From: Eurosta solidaginis
Taxonomy: Eukaryota > Arthropoda > Insecta > Diptera > Tephritidae
Reading direction: 5' to 3'
Length of the DNA stretch: 64,000 nucleotides
Assembly: GCF_040869045.1 (NCBI RefSeq)
Contig: NC_090319.1
Coordinates: forward strand, 175,620,645 to 175,684,644
Under the pieces are notes generated by a model that saw only the letters and a list, made by a program, of their open reading frames with translations, made no database searches and was not told the origin of the DNA. This document shows positions 10,092 through 21,419 of the stretch, one piece after another. Position 1 is the stretch's first letter, and every line of letters starts with the position of its first letter. The position numbers were made by a program, and so were the translations under genes.

Positions 10092-10606
10092 TTAGGGCGG
10101 GTCGATTTAAAAATCGCTCATTGAAGGAACCATACCTCTAAAACGAATTCTGATGTCCCCCCTTTGGGTCGAACTTTTGGGTAGGGGCAATTTCAATTCT
10201 ACCTGCTGTGTCTTGTGGTGGCTGAAAAAAAACAACACAAGCAATTTTACGATCTGCAATTGTGTCACAGTGATACCTTCATTTTTTAAAACGGTTGAGT
10301 AAAAAACCCACACAACTATGTTTACGACATGCAAATGCATCACAGTGATGCCTTGGTTTTAAAAGGGGGTTGTAAAAACGCTAATTTCTAATAATTTTTT
10401 TTAATTTCTTTTCTATTACTAAGTTAAATTCTTTTTTTCATTTACATATGTTCTGATTAAATAAATTTCTAAAGAGAAAAATAAGGGGGGGAATCAGAAT
10501 TCGTTTTAGAGGTATGGTTCCTTCGGCAAAGTTTCTTATTTTAGAATATGATTTTCACAGAGCAATGGGCGATTTTTTTGCCACCCCACAAATCGACCCG
10601 GCCTAA
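10092..10606. mobile_element. Long-TIR MITE, unit 1
   Basis: Ends TTAGGGCGGGTCGATTT / AAATCGACCCGGCCTAA, flanked by TGTACC on both sides (10086-10091 and 10607-10612), a candidate 6-bp target duplication. Inner parts of the long inverted repeats are partly deleted here compared with unit 2. No transposase is encoded. Confidence 0.8.
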
Positions 10607-10612
10607 TGTACC

Positions 10613-11666
10613 TGTATCTATATATATATTTTTCTCAAAAAATTTAAATATTTTACTTTGAGAGATTTTTAAATATTATATTGCGCAAAAACTTCAAAAT
10701 ATAAATCACGGCCGACCAGAAGAGAACGGTTATATCTCGTAGGTGTTTTTATCATGCTTATGACTGTAGTGATTTTTATTTTCAAGCTTATTCTACAATT
10801 TTTTCTCACTTATCTTAGAGTGTATTCATTTTATGGGCCAATATTCAACAAAGAAATAAAATTTTTTGTGATATAGGAGGCTTCAAAAGAGAAATTTTAC
10901 TAATCGAAGAATATTTTTGTCATGCATGACGGGATAAATAAATTAAGTAGAAAAAACAACGAGATTACGATACGAGTAATGTACAGATGTATTTTCAAGA
11001 CTAAGCACCAACAGATTTTTCCAAACAGGGGGCCAATTCACGACATGTGAAGTGACAAAATAAAAAAAATAAAAACTCATACAAAAATTTTTTTTGGAAA
11101 AAAATTCATTTTCATTTTATCACTTTACAGAGCATGAATTGGCCTCCTGCTTTTTCCCCAAATTTTGGTATGATATCTTAAGGTACACCCAAAGGAAAAT
11201 TTGAAAGTTTGCGAGTTACGTCACTTTTAAAAACAAACATTTTGTGTATGTAGTGAATGTGAAAAAAATATATTTTGTTTCCTTTTCCTGTAAAATTTCA
11301 AATTTGTTGCTTAAGGCCTTTGTGAATTAAGCTTCCGATATACACATCACTTCTTTTAATAGTGTGTAGGTTTTGCTGTTTACAAAAACTGAATTTATGC
11401 GAGTGATGCACGGGATAACTGCATGGAATAATATTTAACAGAAGCCTACATACCCACTACAAATACCTGGAGCCCTATTGTAGCTATGTCTTCGCGTGAC
11501 AATGGTGAAAGTTTTATTGAAATCAAGAGAAAAAGAAAATTGCAATTTGATTAATTTTATACCCAACTTTTTTTAGATTGGTTTAGCTGCAGTTAAACGA
11601 CAATATTCAAATCATTCAGCACCGTTGCCTCTCTTTTTATATTTTAAGTGGATAACATAACGGTCG
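10613..11666. other. AT-rich spacer, no gene seen, unit 1
   Basis: No conserved frame. It contains a small foldback at 11027-11148, with arms based on GGGGGCCAATTCA and its near complement around an A/T-rich centre, possibly a very short MITE. The same spacer recurs at 17625-18665 in unit 2. Confidence 0.6.
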
Positions 11667-11679
11667 CAGGTTTATGTAT

Positions 11680-11723
<44 letters not shown>

Positions 11724-11724
11724 G
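11667..11724 (-). repeat. (TTTA)n tail of the non-LTR element, unit 1
   Basis: About 12 TTTA units on the plus strand, that is a (TAAA)n 3' tail of the minus-strand element. Unit 2 has only about three units near 18682. Confidence 0.85.
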
Positions 11725-13735
11725 TCAATGGTTTACAAACCTTACAGACTAAGAATTAATAATTAAAAAGTTTATGAATAGTACAAGCATAGTATTCATT
11801 ACGATTAGCAAATATATCTAAATTTATTTCTCTACAGAGCAAGTTAAACTCAGCTAATATTCCGATAATAGGTTCATTCTGAGCATACTTTGTTTTGCAA
11901 AGGTCAACTGAAAATAAATCACTATGATGCAATGTAATAAATATGGGCAGTCTATAGCTCCATTTAAGACATCATGAAGAACTACTAAACTGGAAATCAG
12001 TCTTCTACTGGCAAGAGTATGCAAATTAATCAATTTGCAACGAGAAACATAAGTTGAAATAGGTAAATCAAACCTAATACCGGACAAGGCGAATTAAAAA
12101 AAATTTTTTGAACCCTTTCAATTCTATTAGTATGTACTTCACAAAACGGATTGCACATTATGGAAGCATATTCCAATCTAGATCTTACAAATGTATTATA
12201 AAATAATTTTTTAGTGTATGGATCCTTAAATTCAGAGCTATTGCGCCGAATAAACCCTAACGAGGAATACGCCTTAGGTATGACATAATTCAAATGTCCA
12301 GTAAATGTAAAATTTGAGTCAAATACAACACCAAGGTCTTTGATTTTATTACTGGGTCTAAGGACAATATCAGAAATAGAATACGAAGTCTGAAGTGGTA
12401 ACGTAATTTTACAAAAGGTAACCGAACAACATTTATCAATGTTAATGTATAGTTTATTACGAAGGAACCATTTTTGAAAATTTTTTACTTCAATCTCTTA
12501 TGTTTCAAAATCAGAGAGAGTTTTTATCTTTTTGAATATCTTTAAGTCAACGGCATAAAGCAGATGTTCACACTCCGTAAAGCACTTTGAACAATCATTG
12601 ATGAAAATGACAAAAAATAGAGGACCAAGCATACTTCCTTGAGGAACCCCAGAAGTTGCTCTATATGAGAATGTTTTACACCATCAACAACCAAAAAGTT
12701 AACTCTGTTCGTTAGGTATGATTTCACCCAGGCCAAAAATGATTACTGAAATCCAAATAACTCTAGTTTGTGAATTAATAAGGTATGAGATACTCTATCA
12801 AATGCTTTAGATAGATCCATATAGATGGAATCGACTTGCAGACCATCTGCAAACGCTAAGATGCAGTAATTGGAAAAATCAGCTAGATTAGTAACTGTAG
12901 ATCGACCTGGTATAAAACCATGTTGGGACAGCGATATGTATGGTCTGATAGCAAATGATAGCTTTGAGCTAATGATCTTTTCGAACAATTTGGCAGTATT
13001 CGGAATTGGTCGATAGTTCGAAGCATCAATTTTACTTCCATATTTAAAAACTGGCGGCCACCGTGGTGTGATGGTAGCGTGCTCCGCCTATCACACCGTA
13101 TGCCCTGGGTTCGCACCCTGGGCAAAGCAACATCAAAATTTTAGAAATAAGGTTTTTCAATTAGAAGACAATTTTTCTAAGCGGGGTCGCCCCTCTGCAG
13201 TGTCTGGCAAGCGCTTCGAGTGTATTTCTGCCATGAAAAGCCCTCAGTGAAAACTCATATGCCTTGCAGATGCCGTTCGGAGTCGGCATAAAACATGTAA
13301 GTCCCGTCCGGCCAATTTGTAGGGAAAATCAAGAGGAGCACGACGCAAATTGGAAGAGAAGCTCGGCCTTAGATCTCTTCGGAGGCTATCGCGCCTTTAA
13401 TTTTTTTTTTTTTTTTTAAACTGGAATTACCGATGTAACTTTCCACTCATCCATAAAGTTTCCTGATCTGAGGGACAAATTAAATAGGAACAGTATTGGT
13501 TCCACCAAAGATAAAATGCATTTCTTAAAAAAGAATGCAGATAATTGGTGCACATCTACTTGCTTAGAACACTTTACATTTTTTTATGGCGTCGATGATG
13601 TCCTCCTCCGTTAACACTTTGGAGGTACCATCTGGCGGGGCGCATATGATCGCAGTGATATGGAAGTTAAGTGAAAATCAGAACACAAACTACGAATAAA
13701 AAATACCAAATACACTCAACTCTAGCTAACGTTAT
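11725..13735 (-). pseudogene. Non-LTR retrotransposon RT pseudogene, unit 1
   Basis: Minus-strand fragments of a jockey-like reverse transcriptase. From 5' to 3' they include a region around 13600 (DEWKVTSVIPVFK in the sister copy), a block at 12988-12743 with HGFIPGRSTVTNL and YMDLSKAFDRVSH (motif A), a block at 12736-12542 with WVKSYLTNR, and the C-terminal region at 12293-12030 (RRNSSEFKDPYTKKLFYNTFVRSRLEYASI). Several frameshifts break it. A full SINE interrupts it at 13056-13417. The 5' part (ORF1 and endonuclease) is missing and the element B LTR follows directly at 13736. Confidence 0.85.
13056..13417 (+). mobile_element. tRNA-derived SINE, copy 1
   Basis: The head resembles a tRNA: GGCCACCGTGGTGTGATGG with an A-box-like segment, then a B-box-like GGGTTCGCACCC about 50 bp later. 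The tRNA-unrelated body ends in TTTAAT and a long T run. It sits inside the RT pseudogene and is flanked by similar (T)TTAAA(AA)CTGG sequences, consistent with target duplication. The internal boxes would serve RNA polymerase III. Confidence 0.85.
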
Positions 13736-14426
13736 TGTCACGAATATTAGCAAAACTAAGGGGTGCTGCCGTCTCTAAGCCGGTGCTAAGCAGTGACGTG
13801 AATGCACATCAATAATTCAATCATTATGTATCTACATAAACGAAACAATAACTGCGTCTACATATATGTACCATGTACGTATACGAGCAGCGGAGAATCA
13901 ATGCACTAACACATGTATATATTTGAGATACTCCTATAAGTATGCGATGAAAAAAACTATAAAATTGTGCAATTGTAGTTACAGCTGAAAAGTTTGCGAG
14001 CTACTGGACTAGCAGATTCTGGAAGCGCCTAGAAGATGTATACAATTGTGCAATTTTAGTTATAGCTGAGAAGTTTGAGAGCTCATGGACAACGCTAGTA
14101 GATTCTAGAAAATGCGAACGAGGAAACCAAAGAGTATAAAAGGCGACAGATGTAGAGGCGCTGTAATTCAGTTTGATTTGAGTTGTCAAGCAGTTACGAC
14201 TAAGACGATATCTAGCGAGCAATATCAGTATTATTTTGAAAGTCAGTTTCATTTAAGCTATCAGTTTGGTTATTAAGCTATTCGTTGCACAGATTGAGTG
14301 TTATTGTGAAGTATTTTAATAAAGGCCATTTTTCCAGTATTCAATATTGGAGTTATTTATTCAACAGTTTAGCGATACGAACCTAGCAAAAGGGCAAATA
14401 AGAGGATTTGCAGCAAATTCGTTACA
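13736..14426 (+). repeat. 5' LTR of gypsy-type element B, unit 1
   Basis: 691 bp, TGTCACGAAT...TTCGTTACA, preceded by TTAT. A TATA box (GTATAAAAGG) lies at 14134 and AATAAA at 14318-14323. The U3 region holds a ~72-bp direct duplication starting with AATTGTGCAATT at 13972 and 14044. Confidence 0.95.
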
Positions 14427-14428
14427 AT

Positions 14429-14443
14429 TGGTGTCAGAAGAGG
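14429..14443 (+). other. Primer-binding site of element B (tRNA-Leu type), unit 1
   Basis: TGGTGTCAGAAGAGG follows the LTR after two bases. Its first 12 bases match the complement of a typical tRNA-Leu 3' end. Confidence 0.7.
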
Positions 14444-14477
14444 AATTGTTGAATAAATTCTAGAGGACAACAAGGAC

Positions 14478-15559
14478 ATGGCAAAGTTCAGTGAATTGAA
14501 GATCCAGCAACTAAAGAAGGAGTTGGAGAGCCGTGGAGTGAATACAAGTGGCGTTAAACTTGAACTTCAGGCACGGCTACGAGAGGCAATGGAAGCAGAA
14601 GGAATTGATGTGGAAGAGTATGTCTTTCATCTTGATGGCGAGGAGACAACAAAAATTGAAGAGAAAAACGAAACATCGCAGACGGTTACCAGCACAGACT
14701 TGAACATGTTATTGGCTGCAATATCTGCACACAGTAGCATCAATGTCGTCGCAATTGGCATCCCAACTGGAAGCGCAAGAGGCACGTATAACAGAAATGT
14801 CATCGCAAATATCCACCAACATGTCATCACAACTGGAAGAACAGAAAACGTATATGTCATCACAGATGGAATCCCAAGAGACACGAATAACATCGAAGAT
14901 TGAGGCAAAAGAAACGCGTATTTCAGAAATGTCGACACAGATAACATCTAAGATGGAAACACGATTGGAAGAACAGAAGACATATTTGGCATCTCAACTG
15001 GAAGCGCAAGAGGCACGTATATCTGAAATGTTGGCACAAATTTCGGAACAGGTATCATCGCAGCTCTTTGTGAAACTGGAAGAGCAGGATGCAAAAATTT
15101 TACAACTCGAGGACAAAATTGATGCCGAAATAGAAGCGTTAAAAGGTCGTATGGAGCAGTTACAACTAAACCGCTCAGCTGTTTCAGCAAGCAATCCAAA
15201 GGTAAAAACACCATCATTTGACGGTTCTGTTCCTTTCCAGGTCTTCAAGCTACAGTTTGAGAAGACCGCAGCAGTGAACAACTGGAATGCGGAAGATAAA
15301 GTTGCTGCATTGTTCGTAGCTTTAAAAGGACCAGCTGCGGAAATCTTACAGACCATCCCAGAGTATGAGCGGAACAACTACGAAACATTGGTGAGCGCTT
15401 TAGAGAGACGTTACGGAAGCGAGCATAGGAAACAGATATTCCAAATTGAGTTGCAAAACCGCTACCAAAAAGCAAATGAGACATTGCAGGAGTTTGCTTC
15501 AGATATTGAAAGATTGGCTCACCTTGCAAATGCGGATGCACCCGTGGAATACACTGAAA
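14478..15559 (+). pseudogene. Gag of element B, unit 1, truncated
   Basis: Starts with an N-terminal segment resembling a SAP DNA-binding motif (LKIQQLKKELESRGVNTSG). A long coiled-coil region follows, built from repeated blocks such as SSQLEAQEARITEMS, and then the capsid-like region (FQVFKLQFEKTAAVNNW, LERRYGSEHRKQIF). Compared with the sister copy, eight bases are missing near 14733, so the coiled coil shifts frame. The gene is cut at 15559 by the duplication junction, before the zinc knuckle. In contrast to unit 2, the SAP part has no stop codon here. Confidence 0.9.
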
Positions 15560-15562
15560 ATG

Positions 15563-15932
15563 CTGCAAATTGATATGACATATTAGGTATCGTACGTATG
15601 CTTACGCTTTCAATGTTGTTGACTGGGGTCGCTGGTTGACTTCCGGAAGAGGTTCCACTGTTGCCTTGACCTTTTTTGATTGGTGGTTAATGTTGTTTTG
15701 GAATGCTTTGTTTCGAACTCTGCGAAACGTGTTTCGTAGCTCGGATTTTGGTTACCAAATTGGGCGAACTCCTTCCTCAACCCGTCGACGGTTCCGCTGT
15801 TGTTGAATCAAAACATGGCCGCGTATGTAAAAAATTTTCTTTCTTCAGGTAATAAATCCAATTTACCTTGATCATGTTGTTTCGTTATATGTTCCGGTGA
15901 AATAAAATATACGTCCTCTTATATGTATAAGG
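15563..15932 (-). pseudogene. 5' gag and leader of element A, unit 2
   Basis: Duplicate of 8722-9094. It carries the Gag N-terminal frame with the same out-of-frame junction after the A run, and one three-base deletion in a GGT repeat. It is fused at 15560 to the gag of element B, so the rest of element A is absent in this copy. Confidence 0.9.
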
Positions 15933-15950
15933 GTCCCTGCTCGGGCGCCA
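15933..15950 (-). other. Primer-binding site of element A, unit 2
   Basis: Same sequence as at 9095-9112. Confidence 0.85.
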
Positions 15951-15952
15951 AT

Positions 15953-16853
15953 TGTAACGAACCCCGTTAGTCGGGTTTATAGTTGGGGTATAACTCAGCG
16001 AATGGGTTCGCCCATACAATAAAAGATGTTAGTTAAACGTTATAAAAATGATGGTTTATTGCGACCCTTCTGAAAATCTATATACATATTTACATACGTA
16101 TGTGGTTATAATACGGTTAGTCACCGAGTGTTTTACACTCCTCGGTGGTGTGCCTGGTGGATATACGTTATCGGTGAGCGTTTTACACAACTCACCGGAT
16201 CCCTAGTAAAATACGTAATCGGTGAGCGTTTTACACAACTCACCGGATCCCTAGTAAAATACGTAGTCTTCAAGCGTTTTACACGACTCGGCGGTATACC
16301 TATCATAAACAGCTGAAATTTGACACCACCAGCTGCTCCGTAGTGGATGTTTAAGACAGCCCACTATATAGCTCACTCTACGACTTCTAAGCCAAGAGTG
16401 CCTTGCTTATGAATTTGCCGCTCCTTTTATACCATTTTTGCGTCGGCTTCCGTTAATTTACAATAAAAGTTCTTATAACTAAGCTAAGATTACTTGTACG
16501 CATGTGTGTTCGCTATCGTTGGACAATTCCATTTCTCCTTGTTCGCTTATACGTAATTATGTACGTTTGTGCATAATTATGTGAGTTCTTACACTCTGCG
16601 ATAAAAGTTTTCATATCCTATATATAATTTAATATGTATTATAATTATATATGTTTTATGTATTATTGTACAAAGTATATTTAATTCAAAATGTATGTAC
16701 ATATATGTATAAGTGAGTTCATTTCATGCCATATATATATATATATAAATTATTATAATTCCGTTTATAATTTTAATATGAAATTTTATTATCTACAATG
16801 AAAAATCAAAATTTGTGGAGGCCCCGAAAGCCTGTAATTTTGGGATCATCACA
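15953..16853 (-). repeat. LTR of element A, unit 2
   Basis: 901 bp, TG..CA bounded. It includes the full hairpin array (16122-16294) with two central units, and a minus-strand TATA box near 16420-16433. It arose by segmental duplication and not by a new insertion, because its flanks match those of 9115-9934. Confidence 0.95.
16122..16294 (-). repeat. Array of four short hairpin units in the A LTR, unit 2
   Basis: Two CGGTGAG/CTCACCG units flanked by a CACCGAG/CTCGGTG unit and a degenerate CTTCAAG/CTCGGCG unit. All share a GTTTTACAC core. Confidence 0.8.
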
Positions 16854-17003
16854 GCAATGCAGTTCGGAGACGGCATAAAAAAGTAGGTTCCGTCCCAATT
16901 ATTTGTAGGAAAAATTAGAAAGAGCACTATGCAAATTGGAAGAGAAGCTCGGCTCAAAATCTCTTCGGAAGTTATCACGCCTTACATTTATTTCTTTTAT
17001 GTA
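16854..17003 (+). mobile_element. SINE 3' fragment, unit 2
   Basis: Duplicate of 9935-10085. Confidence 0.75.
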
Positions 17004-17009
17004 TGTACC

Positions 17010-17618
17010 TTATGGCGGGCCGATTTAAAAATCGCTCATTGCTCTGTGAGAATCGTATGCTAGGGATCAAAATAAGAAACTTTGCCGAAGGAACCATACC
17101 TCTAAAACGAATTCTGATGTCCCCCCTTTGGGTCGAACTTTTGGGTAGGGGCAATTTCAATTCTACCTGCTGTGTCTTGTGGTGGCAATTTTACGATCTG
17201 CAATTGTGTCACAGTGATACCTTCATTTTTTAAAACGGTTGAATAAAAAACCCACACAACTATGTTTACGACATGCAAATGCATCACAGTGATGCCTTGG
17301 TTTTAAAAGGGGGTTGTAAAAACGCTAATTTCTAATAATTTTTTTAAATTTCTTTTCTATTACTAAGTTAAATTCATTTTTTCATTTACATATGTTCTGA
17401 CTAAATAAATTTCTAAAGAGAAAAATAAACTCCAAAAAGAAAAACCATAGGCATTTCAAAGTGGGATGTTTCAAAATTTGCCCCTACGACCCAAAGGGGG
17501 GGAAATCAGAATTCGTTTTAGAGGTATGGTTCCTTCGGCAAAGTTTCTTATTTTAGAATATGATTTTCACAGAGCAATGGGCGATTTTTTTGCCTCCCCA
17601 CAAATCGACCCGGCCTAA
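17010..17618. mobile_element. Long-TIR MITE, unit 2, more complete
   Basis: 609 bp. The arms match over more than 100 bp: the left arm has CTCATTGCTCTGTGAGAATC and GAAGGAACCATACCTCTAAA, and the right arm their near complements. Flanks are TGTACC at 17004-17009 and 17619-17624. The 515-bp unit 1 copy lacks internal blocks present here, so this is closer to the original form. Confidence 0.85.
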
Positions 17619-17624
17619 TGTACC

Positions 17625-18665
17625 TGTATCTATATATATATTTTTCTCAAAAAATTGAAATATTTTACTTTGAGAGATTTTTAAATATTATATTGCGCAA
17701 AAACTTCAAAATATAAATCACGGCCGACCAGAAGAGAACGATTATATCTCGTAGGTGTTTTTATCATGCTTATGACTGTAGTGATTTTTATTTTCAAGCT
17801 TATTCTACAATTTATTCTCACTTATCTTAGAGTGTATTCATTTTATGGGCCAATATTCAACAAATAAATAAAATTTTTTGTGATATAGGAGGCTTCAAAA
17901 GAGAAATTTTACTAATCGAAGAATATTTTTGTCAGTCATGATGGGATAATTAAATTAAGTAAAAAAACAACGAGATTACGATACGAGTAATGTACAGATG
18001 TATTTTCAAGACTAAGCACCAGCAGACTTTTCCAAACAGGGGGCAAATTCACGACATGTGAAGTGACAAAATAAAAAAAATAAAAACTCATACAAAATTT
18101 TTTTTTGGAAAAAAATTCATTTTCATTTTATCACTTTACAGAGCATGAATTGGCCTGCTTTTTTCCGAAATTTTGGTATGATATCTTAAGGTACACCCAA
18201 AGGAAAATTTGAAATTTTGCGAGTTACGTCACTTTTAAAAACAAACATTTTGTGCATGTAGTGAATGTGAAAAAAATATATTTTGTTTCCTTTTCCTGTA
18301 AAATTTCAAATTTGTTGCTTAGGGCCTTTGTGAATTAAGCTTCCGATATATACATTATTTCTTTTAATAGTGTGTAGGTTTTGCTGTTTACAAAAACTGA
18401 ATTTAGGCAAGTGGTGCACGGGATAACTGCATGGAATAATATTTAACAGAAGCCTACATACCCACTACAAATACCTGGAGCCCTATTGTAGCTATGTCTT
18501 CGCGTGACAATGGTGAAAGTTTGATTGAAATCAAGAGAAAAAGAAAATTGCAATTTGATTAATTTTATACCCAACTTTTTTTAGATTGGTTTAGCTGCAG
18601 TTAAACGACAATATTCAAATCATTCAGCACCGTTGCCTCTCTTTTTATATTTTAAGTGGATAAAA
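17625..18665. other. AT-rich spacer, no gene seen, unit 2
   Basis: Counterpart of 10613-11666, including the small foldback (about 18044-18160). Nothing further is recognisable. Confidence 0.6.
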
Positions 18666-18689
18666 TAACGGTCGCAGGTTTATTTATTT

Positions 18690-20712
18690 ATTTATTTAAG
18701 TCAATGGTTTACAAACCTTACAGACTAAGAATTAATAATTAAAAAGTTTATGAATAGTACAAGCATAGTATTCATTACGATTAGCAAATATATCTAACTT
18801 TATTTCCCTACAGAGCAAGTTAAACTCAACTAATATTCTGATAATAGGTTCATTCTGAGCATACTTTGTTTTGCAAAGGTCAACTGAAAATAAATCACTA
18901 TGATGCAATGTAATAAATATGGGCCGCCTATAGCTCCATTTAAGACATCATGAAGAACTACTAAACTGGAAATCAGTCTTCTACTGGCAAGAGTATGCAA
19001 ATTAATCAATTTACAACGAGAAACATAAGATGAAATAGGTAAATCAAACCTAATACCGGACAAGGCGAATTAAAAAATTTTTTTTGAACCCTTTCAATTC
19101 TATTAGTATGTACTTCACAAAATGGATTACACATTATGGAAGCATATTCCAATCTAGATCTTACAAATGTATTATATAATAATTTTTTATTGTATGGATC
19201 CTTAAATTCAGAGCTATTGCGCCGAATAAACCCTAACGAGGAATACGCCTTAGGTATGACATAATTCAAACGTCCAGTAAATGTAAAATTTGAGTCAAAT
19301 ACAACACCAAGGTCTTTGATTTTATTACTGGGTCTAAGGACAATATCAGAAATAGAATACGAAGTCTGAAGTGGTAACGTAATTTTACAGAAGGTAACCG
19401 AACAACATTTATCAATGTTAATGTATAGTTTATTACGAAGGAACCATTTTTGAAAATTTTTTACTTCAATCTCTTATGTTTCAAAATCAGAGAGAGTTTT
19501 TATCTTTTTGAATATCTTTAAGTCAACGGCATAAAGCAAATGTTCACACTCCGTAAAGCACTTTGAACAATCATTGATGAAAATGACAAAAAATAGAGGA
19601 CCAAGCATACTTCCTTGAGGAACCCCAGAAGTTGCTCTATATGAGAATGATTTTACACCATCAACAACCAAAAAGTTAACTCTGTTCGTTAGGTATGATT
19701 TCACCCAGGCCAAAAATGATTACTGAAATCCAAATAACTCTAGTTTGTGAATTAATAAGGTATGAGATACTCTATCAAATGATTTAGATAGATCCATATA
19801 GATGGGATCGACTTGCAGACCATCTGCAAACGCTAAGATGCAGTAATTGGAAAAAACAGCTAGATTAGTAACTGTAGATCGACCTGGTATAAAACCATGT
19901 TGGGACAGCGATATGTATGGTCTGATAGCAAATGATAGCTTTGAGCTAATGATCTTTTCGAACAATTTGGCAGTATTCGAAATTGGTCGATAGTTCGAAG
20001 CATCAATTTTACTTCCATATTTAAAAACTAGCGGCCACCGTGGTGTGATGGTAGGGTGCTCCGCCTATCACACCGTATGCCCTGGGTTCGCACCCGCAAA
20101 GCAACATCAAAATTTTAGAAATAAGGTTTTTCAATTAGAAGAAAATTTTTCTAAGCGGGGTCGCCCCTCGGCAGTGTCTGGCAAGCGCTTCGAGTGTATT
20201 TCTGCCATGAAAAGCTCTCAGTGAAAACTCATATGCCTTGCAGATGCCGTTCGGAGTCGGCATAAAACATGTAGGTCCCGTCCGGCCAATTTGTAGGGAA
20301 AATCAAGAGGAGCACCACGCAAATTGGAAGAGAAGCTCGGCCTTAGATCTCTTCGGAGGGTATCGCGCCTTACATTTTTTTTTTTTTATTTAAAAACTGG
20401 AATTACCGATGTAACTTTCCACTCATCCATAAAGTTTCCTGATCTGAGGGGCAAATTAAATAGGAACAGTATTGGTTCCACCAAAGATAAAATGCATTTC
20501 TTAAAAAAGAATGCAGATAATTGGTGCACATCTACTTGCTTAGAACACTTTAAATTTTTTATGGCGTCGATGATGTCCTCCTCCGTTAACACTTTGGAGG
20601 TACCATTTGGCGGGGCGCATATGATCGCAGTGATATGGAAGTTAAGTGAAAATCAGAACACAAACTACGAATAAAAAATACCAAATACAAATACAACTCT
20701 AGCTAACCTTAT
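18690..20712 (-). pseudogene. Non-LTR retrotransposon RT pseudogene, unit 2
   Basis: Sister of 11725-13735 and somewhat better preserved. The 20592-20386 block keeps an RT start (EEDIIDAIKNLKCSK and EWKVTSVIPVFK). The 19965-19720 block has motif A (YMDLSKSFDRVSH). The 19713-19474 block has GVPQGSMLGPLFFVIFIND followed by LLYAVDLKIF, where the catalytic YADD is changed to YAVD. A SINE splits it at 20033-20387. No ORF1 or endonuclease is present. Confidence 0.85.
20033..20387 (+). mobile_element. tRNA-derived SINE, copy 2
   Basis: Same position and orientation as copy 1. The flanking 13-bp ATTTAAAAACTRG repeats (20019-20031 and 20388-20400, one mismatch) mark the target duplication. The B-box region is shortened (CACCCGCAAAG). 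Confidence 0.9.
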
Positions 20713-21368
20713 TTTAACGAATATTAGCAAAACTAAGGGGTGCTGCCGTCTCTAAGCCGGTGCTAAGCAGTGACGTGAATGCACATCAATAATTCAATCA
20801 TTATGTATCTACATAAACGAAACAATAACTGCGTCTACATATATGTACCATGTACGTATACGAGCAGCGGAGAGTCAATGCACTAACACATGCATATATC
20901 TGAGATACTCCTATAAGTATGCAATGAAAAAAACTATAAAATTGTGCAATTGTAGTTACAGCTGAGAAGTTTGAGAGCTACTGGACTAGCAGATTCTGGA
21001 AGCGCCTAGAAGATGTATACAATTGTGCAATTTTAGTTATAGCTGAGAAGTTTGAGAGCTCATGGACAACGCTAGTAGATTCTAGAAAATGCGAACGAGG
21101 AAACCAAAGAGTATAAAAGGCGACAGATGTAGAGGCGCTGTAATTCAGTTTGATTTGAGTTGTCAAGCAGTTACGACTAAGACGATATCTAGCGAGCAAT
21201 AGCAGTATTATTTTGAAAGTCAGTTTCATTTAAGCTATCAGTTTGGTTATTAAGCTATTAATAAATGTCATTTTTCCAGTATTCAATATTGGAGTTATTT
21301 ATTCAACAGTTTAGCGATACGAACCTAGCAAAAGGGCAAATAAGAAGATTTGCAGCAAATTCGTTACA
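20713..21368 (+). repeat. 5' LTR of element B
   Basis: 656 bp, matching 13736-14426 and 26409-27060. The first bases are mutated (TTTTAACG in place of TGTCACG). It is preceded by TTAT, the same four bases that follow the 3' LTR at 27061. TATA box at 21111 and AATAAA near 21256. Confidence 0.95.
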
Positions 21369-21370
21369 AT

Positions 21371-21385
21371 TGGTGTCAGAAGAGG
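21371..21385 (+). other. Primer-binding site of element B
   Basis: TGGTGTCAGAAGAGG, as in unit 1; tRNA-Leu type. Confidence 0.7.
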
Positions 21386-21419
21386 AATTGTTGAATAAAT
21401 TCCAGAGGACAACAAGGAC

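Larger units (their letters stand above)
8722..15559. repeat. Tandem duplication, unit 1
   Basis: The order and sequence of A leader, A LTR, SINE fragment, MITE, AT-rich spacer, non-LTR pseudogene with SINE, and B LTR with gag are repeated in 15563-22508. Unit 1 is 6838 bp. Differences are mainly indels: an extra LTR hairpin unit and a longer MITE in unit 2, and a longer TTTA array in unit 1. Confidence 0.95.

Noticed and set aside
13056..13417. A tRNA gene in the SINE head
   Set aside because: The sequence has A- and B-box-like parts but does not fold into a convincing cloverleaf, and is repeated with a common body and T-rich tail, so it is a SINE.
15943..16853. An independent second insertion of element A
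   Set aside because: Both flanks match those of the first LTR copy, so it came with the segmental duplication.
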